Shown piece after piece: positions 60,655-64,000 of a stretch of 64,000 nucleotides of DNA. The stretch lies in assembly GCA_964515555.1 (NCBI GenBank), contig CAZEVY010000005.1, forward strand, positions 1 to 64,000. Reading direction: 5' to 3'. The notes beneath the pieces were generated by a model. That model did not search any database. It was not told where the DNA came from and saw nothing but the letters and a program-made list of their open reading frames with translations. The DNA is from CAZEVY01 sp964515555 (GTDB taxonomy: Bacteria > Acidobacteriota > Terriglobia > Bryobacterales > Bryobacteraceae). Position 1 is the stretch's first letter. Each line of letters starts with the position of its first letter. Both the position numbers and the translations under genes were made by a program.

Positions 60655-61884
60655 TCACTCGTATCGCAGCGACTCGGCCGGCGCGATGCGCGTCGCCGAC
60701 CGCGCCGGGTAGATGGTCGCGAGGAAGCTGACGAGGATCGCCGCCGCGGGGACCCAAAGGCCGTCGATGAGCCGCGGCTCGAAGGGCACGTAGGCGAGCG
60801 CGTAGACGGTGTCATCCAGTTGAATCCAGCGGCCGCGGTCGGCCAGATAACTCAGGCTGTAGCCGGCGATCAAACCGAGCACGGTCCCGGCGGCTCCAAT
60901 GATCACGCCCTGCAACCGGAAGATGCGCCCGATCTGCTCGCGGCGCGCCCCCATCGACAACAGAATCGCGATGTCGCGATGCTTCTCCATGACCATCATC
61001 ACGAGCGAGATCAGAATGTTCAGCGCGGCCACCATCTGAATCAGGCCGATGGTGATCACCGTCACGACGCGCTCCATCTTCAGCGCGCCGAGAATGTGGC
61101 GATGCTGTTCCTTCCAGTGCGTCGCCGCGAAGCGCTCACCGCCGATGCGCTCGGCGTCGCGCGCGGCCTCCTCGGCACGGTCGGGATCGCGGAGCCGCAA
61201 CTCGATCGCGTTGACGACGTCTTCGACGCCGAGAATCCTCTGCATGGTGGCGATGGTGGTGAAGGCGAGCGTCGAGTCCAGGTCGTAGAAGCCCGACTCG
61301 AACACGCCGGTGACGCGCAGGTAGTGCGAGCTCGGCCGCGAGCCGAACGGCGTCATCTCGCCCTGCGGGCTGAGCACGGTGATCTGGTCGCCGACCTTGA
61401 AACCGGTCGACTGCGCCAGCTTCGATCCCAGGATGATTCCCGGTCTCCCCTTGAACTCCTGCCAGCTCGCGGGCGAGCCTTCCTTGAGCTTGCCGAGCAC
61501 TTCGAAGCGCCCCAGGCTGTCCGGCGGAATCCCCTTGACGACCGCGCCGGCGGGTTGCGACGGGCTGGCGACGTAGACGCTGCCGTAAAGCGTCGGCGTG
61601 ACCTGAGTGACGCCGGGGATCGTCTCGAGTTTCGCGAGCAACGCGCGCCACTCGGCGATGCCGAAGCCCGGCGTGCGCTCCTGCACGCTGACGTGCGCGG
61701 CCGCGCCGAGCAGATTGCGTTGCAAGGTCCCTCGGAACCCGTTGTTGATCGCGAGCGCGATGATCAGCGCCATGACACCCGCCGCCACACCGGCGACCGA
61801 GATCGCGGTGATGATGCTGATGACGGCCTGCTTTCGCCTGGCGGTGAGATACCGCAACGCGACGAACAGCTCGAAGTGTCTCAC
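60655..61884 (-). CDS. LolC/LolE-type ABC transporter permease
   Basis: A 409-residue FtsX-family permease with the lipoprotein-release topology. One N-terminal helix (AVISIITAISVAGVAAGVMA) is followed by a large periplasmic domain (RTPGFGIAEWRALLAKLETI, GRPGIILGSKLAQSTGFKVG), and then come three C-terminal helices (IQMVAALNILISLVMMVMEK, RDIAILLSMGARREQIGRIF). LolCDE moves lipoproteins from the inner membrane to LolA. The usual ATPase gene lolD is not adjacent here. The GTG start is ten bases after lysS, so the two are co-transcribed. It converges on the DUF6036 partner gene, the stops being adjacent. Confidence 0.88.
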   Translation of the reverse strand: MRHFELFVALRYLTARRKQAVISIITAISVAGVAAGVMALIIALAINNGFRGTLQRNLLGAAAHVSVQERTPGFGIAEWRALLAKLETIPGVTQVTPTLYGSVYVASPSQPAGAVVKGIPPDSLGRFEVLGKLKEGSPASWQEFKGRPGIILGSKLAQSTGFKVGDQITVLSPQGEMTPFGSRPSSHYLRVTGVFESGFYDLDSTLAFTTIATMQRILGVEDVVNAIELRLRDPDRAEEAARDAERIGGERFAATHWKEQHRHILGALKMERVVTVITIGLIQMVAALNILISLVMMVMEKHRDIAILLSMGARREQIGRIFRLQGVIIGAAGTVLGLIAGYSLSYLADRGRWIQLDDTVYALAYVPFEPRLIDGLWVPAAAILVSFLATIYPARSATRIAPAESLRYE

Positions 61885-61894
61885 GGGACCGTCT

Positions 61895-63409
61895 TCATGG
61901 AGCGAGGCTCGCGAGACGATCCGCCAACCCGATCGGTCCTTCGGGCCGTAGCAGCGGGAAGAGGATCACGTCGCGGATGGAGCGCGAGTTCGTGAAGATC
62001 ATCGTGAGCCGGTCGATACCGATGCCTTCGCCGCCAGTCGGCGGCAGACCGTAACACATGGCGCGCAGATAGTCCTCGTCCATCTGGTGCGCTTCCTGAT
62101 CGCCGCGCTCGCGCATGGCGATCTGTTGCATGAAGCGGCGCCGCTGCTCCAGCGGATCGTTCAGCTCCGTGTAGGCGTTGCCGATCTCCATGCCGGCGGC
62201 GTAGATTTCGAAGCGGTCGACGAAGGCGGGGTCTTCGGCGTTGTTCTTCGCCAGCGGCGAGACCTCCACCGGGTACTCGTAGATGATGGCCGGCTGAATC
62301 AGCTTCGGTTCGACCATGCGCTCGAACAGTTCGACCAGCGCTTCGCCCGGCGAAGATTTCGACGTCCGCGCCTTCAACCACGCCGGGTCGCGCACCTGTT
62401 CCGGCGCCGGCTTGCCGTCGCCTTCCCAGAACGCTACCACCGCCTCGCGCATCGTATAGCGGCGGATGTCGCCGAAATCGAGCCTCGCGCCTTCGTACTC
62501 GACGACCGCGTCGCCGGTGGCCTCGATGGCGGCGTCGCGCAGCAGTTCGCAGGAAAAGTCCATCAGGCCGTGGTAGTCCGTGTAGGCCTGGTAGAACTCC
62601 AGCATCGTGAACTCGGGATTATGCTGCGTCGAGACGCCCTCGTTGCGGAAATTGCGATTGATCTCGTAGACGCGGTCCAGGCCGCCGACCACCAGGCGCT
62701 TCAGGTACAACTCGGGCGCGATGCGCAGGTACAAGTCCACGTCGAGCGTGTTGTGATGCGTGACGAAGGGGCGCGCCGTCGCGCCGCCGTAGAGCGGCTG
62801 CATCATCGGCGTCTCGACTTCGATGAAGCCGCGCGCCTCGAGCTGGCGTCGCAGCGAGGCGATCAGGCGGCTGCGCGCGACGAAGACGCGCCGGACGTCG
62901 GGGTTGGCGATCAGGTCGAGGTATCGCTGGCGGTAGCGCGTCTCGACGTCTTCCAGGCCGTGCCATTTTTCCGGCATGGCGAGCAGCGTCTTGGCGAGGA
63001 AGTGCAGCTTCTCGACGTGGACACTGAGCTCGCCGGTGCGCGTGCGGAACAGGTAGCCTTCGGCGCCGATGATGTCGCCGGCGTCGAGATGCTGGTAGAG
63101 ATTCCAGTCGCGCTCCGCCACGGCGTCCTGCCGGACATAGAGTTGCAGCCGGCCGCCCTCCTGCGCGATGTGCGTGAAGCCCGCCTTGCCCATGCGGCGA
63201 ACGGTGGCGATGCGGCCGCAGACGCGAACGCCGACGCGAGCGGCCAGTTCCTCGGCGGTGCGCGCGCCGAAGCCGTCCAGTATCGCCGGAACGGTGTGGG
63301 TGAAATCGAAGCGGTGGCCGTAGGGGCGGAATCCGAGCGCCTCGATTTCGCGCACGCGCGCCACGCGTTGTTGCAGGAGATCGTCTTCGAGGGACAAAGG
63401 TCCCTTCAT
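61895..63409 (-). CDS. lysS: lysyl-tRNA synthetase, class II
   Basis: A 504-residue enzyme that charges tRNA-Lys. An OB-fold anticodon domain (VRVCGRIATVRRMGKAGFTH) comes first. Then come class II motif 1 (RRQLEARGFIEVETPMMQPL), motif 2 (FRNEGVSTQHNPEFTMLEFY) and motif 3 (PPTGGEGIGIDRLTMIF). Length is normal. ATG 63409 (MKGPLSLEDD) was chosen over the longer frame, which reads into the divergent glycosyltransferase gene. The start ATG is part of the palindrome CATTATAATG at 63407-63416. Confidence 0.95.
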   Translation of the reverse strand: MKGPLSLEDDLLQQRVARVREIEALGFRPYGHRFDFTHTVPAILDGFGARTAEELAARVGVRVCGRIATVRRMGKAGFTHIAQEGGRLQLYVRQDAVAERDWNLYQHLDAGDIIGAEGYLFRTRTGELSVHVEKLHFLAKTLLAMPEKWHGLEDVETRYRQRYLDLIANPDVRRVFVARSRLIASLRRQLEARGFIEVETPMMQPLYGGATARPFVTHHNTLDVDLYLRIAPELYLKRLVVGGLDRVYEINRNFRNEGVSTQHNPEFTMLEFYQAYTDYHGLMDFSCELLRDAAIEATGDAVVEYEGARLDFGDIRRYTMREAVVAFWEGDGKPAPEQVRDPAWLKARTSKSSPGEALVELFERMVEPKLIQPAIIYEYPVEVSPLAKNNAEDPAFVDRFEIYAAGMEIGNAYTELNDPLEQRRRFMQQIAMRERGDQEAHQMDEDYLRAMCYGLPPTGGEGIGIDRLTMIFTNSRSIRDVILFPLLRPEGPIGLADRLASLAP

Positions 63410-63416
63410 TATAATG
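63407..63416. promoter_or_regulatory. symmetrical TATAAT palindrome between lysS and the glycosyltransferase gene
   Basis: CATTATAATG is its own reverse complement and contains a perfect TATAAT on each strand. It lies in the 12-base gap between two divergent starts. For the plus-strand gene, TATAAT at 63410-63415 is seven bases before the TTG at 63422, the spacing for a leaderless transcript. No -35 box is evident. Confidence 0.35.
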
Positions 63417-63421
63417 GACGG

Positions 63422-64000
63422 TTGCTTTCGCTCTCGATCGTCATTCCCGCCTACAACGAGCACCAGCGGCTTCCGGCGACCTTGGAGGCGATCGACGCAT
63501 ATCTGCGTCGCGGCGCCTGGGAGTCGTACGAGGTTCTGGTGATCGACGACGGTTCACGGGATTCGACCGCGGATGTCGCCGCCGAATTCGCGCGGACTCA
63601 CCGCTACTGCCGGGTGCTCAGGAATCCCGGCAACCAGGGCAAGGGCTACAGCGTGCGGCACGGCATGCTGGAGGCGCAAGGCGAGTGGCGACTGTTCACC
63701 GACGCGGATCTGTCGGCGCCAATCGAGGAACTCGACAAACTCATTGCGGCTGCCCGCGACGCCGGAGTGGACCTGGCGATTGGCTCGCGGGCTCTCCAGC
63801 GCGAGTTGATCGGGGTGCACCAGTCGGCGTTTCGCGAGTGGGCCGGGCGAATCTTCAATCTGCTGATGCAGATCGTCACCGGCCTGCGGTATTGGGATAC
63901 GCAGTGCGGCTTCAAGCTGTTTCGGGGCGACGCCGCCCGCGAGATCTTCCGGCGGCAGCGCATGATGCGCTTCGGCTTCGACGCCGAAGTGCTGTTCATC
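63422..64000 (+). CDS. family 2 glycosyltransferase (DPM/ALG5-like), partial
   Basis: An open frame of 193 codons that runs off the right edge and is therefore incomplete at its 3' end. It is a GT-A glycosyltransferase: SIVIPAYNEHQRLPATLEAI, the nucleotide-sugar motif EVLVIDDGSRDSTADVA, NQGKGYSVRHGMLEA and the catalytic metal motif LFTDADLSAPIEEL, then RYWDTQCGFKLFRGDAAREI. The last block is typical of dolichyl- or polyprenyl-phosphate glucosyl/mannosyltransferases. The start is taken as TTG 63422, because no ATG or GTG in frame precedes the conserved first strand closely. Confidence 0.85.
   Translation, partial: MLSLSIVIPAYNEHQRLPATLEAIDAYLRRGAWESYEVLVIDDGSRDSTADVAAEFARTHRYCRVLRNPGNQGKGYSVRHGMLEAQGEWRLFTDADLSAPIEELDKLIAAARDAGVDLAIGSRALQRELIGVHQSAFREWAGRIFNLLMQIVTGLRYWDTQCGFKLFRGDAAREIFRRQRMMRFGFDAEVLFI

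Overview
The window is a high-GC stretch of a bacterial chromosome (most of it well above 60% GC by eye), most likely from an acidobacterium of the Solibacter/Bryobacter group. The clues are a giant TonB-dependent receptor with an N-terminal carboxypeptidase-regulatory domain, two secreted proteins ending in the Solibacter-type C-terminal domain (TIGR03437), an NHL-repeat secreted protein, a PEP-CTERM protein, and many GTG/TTG starts in tightly overlapping operons. A run of 100 Ns at 28665-28764 shows that this is a draft scaffold. I found no tRNA, rRNA, CRISPR array, insertion sequence, phage or integrase gene.

Layout. 1-3316 (+): an ArsR regulator with a VOC protein, then a ROK sugar kinase and a xylulokinase. 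3326-8982 (-): a TonB receptor, then a di-haem cytochrome c followed by a PQQ dehydrogenase, which together look like a periplasmic oxidation module. 9129-16545 (-): a flagellar export and regulation cluster in the order fliN, fliO, fliP, fliQ, fliR, flhB, flhA, flhF, fliA and a second fliN-like gene. flhB has lost its C-terminal switch domain through a frameshift. flhF has lost its P-loop half and is unusually AT-rich. 16895-17363 (-): a decayed SIR2-TPR gene. 17473-19240 (-): nrfHA, a respiratory nitrite-to-ammonia reductase. 19284-23784 (-): a B12-binding radical SAM protein and an M16 peptidase pair.

23854-31926 (+): a surface-glycoprotein-like locus. It holds a TMTC-type TPR glycosyltransferase, a GT39-type glycosyltransferase, a PEP-CTERM beta-repeat protein with its own clear promoter, and a TPR lipoprotein. 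32518-38134 (+): two large secreted subtilases. 38216-41021: a MOSC protein, YchF and a MoxR ATPase. 41110-43888 (+): a polysaccharide deacetylase and a metallophosphatase, both exported. 43960-50041 (-): a seven-gene operon of mazG, a GNAT acyltransferase, an enolase-superfamily OSBS/N-acylamino-acid racemase, a DMT exporter, an MFS exporter, an SDR and a DoxX protein.

50094-55455 (+): a 1396-residue secreted NHL protein and a HEAT-like protein. 55481-56269 (-): a NIPSNAP protein. 56296-60654 (+): four genes chained by 4-base start/stop overlaps. They encode a YncE-propeller phosphoesterase, a class III aminotransferase, a nucleotidyltransferase-like DUF6036 protein and a small partner of unknown function. 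60655-63409 (-): a LolC-type permease and lysyl-tRNA synthetase. A family 2 glycosyltransferase starts at 63422 and runs off the right edge.

The points most worth following up are the paired lesions in flhB and flhF, the SIR2 remnant, the TMTC/PEP-CTERM locus, the racemase-GNAT pair and the coupled DUF6036 two-gene module. Functions come from motif recognition only; no database search was possible.
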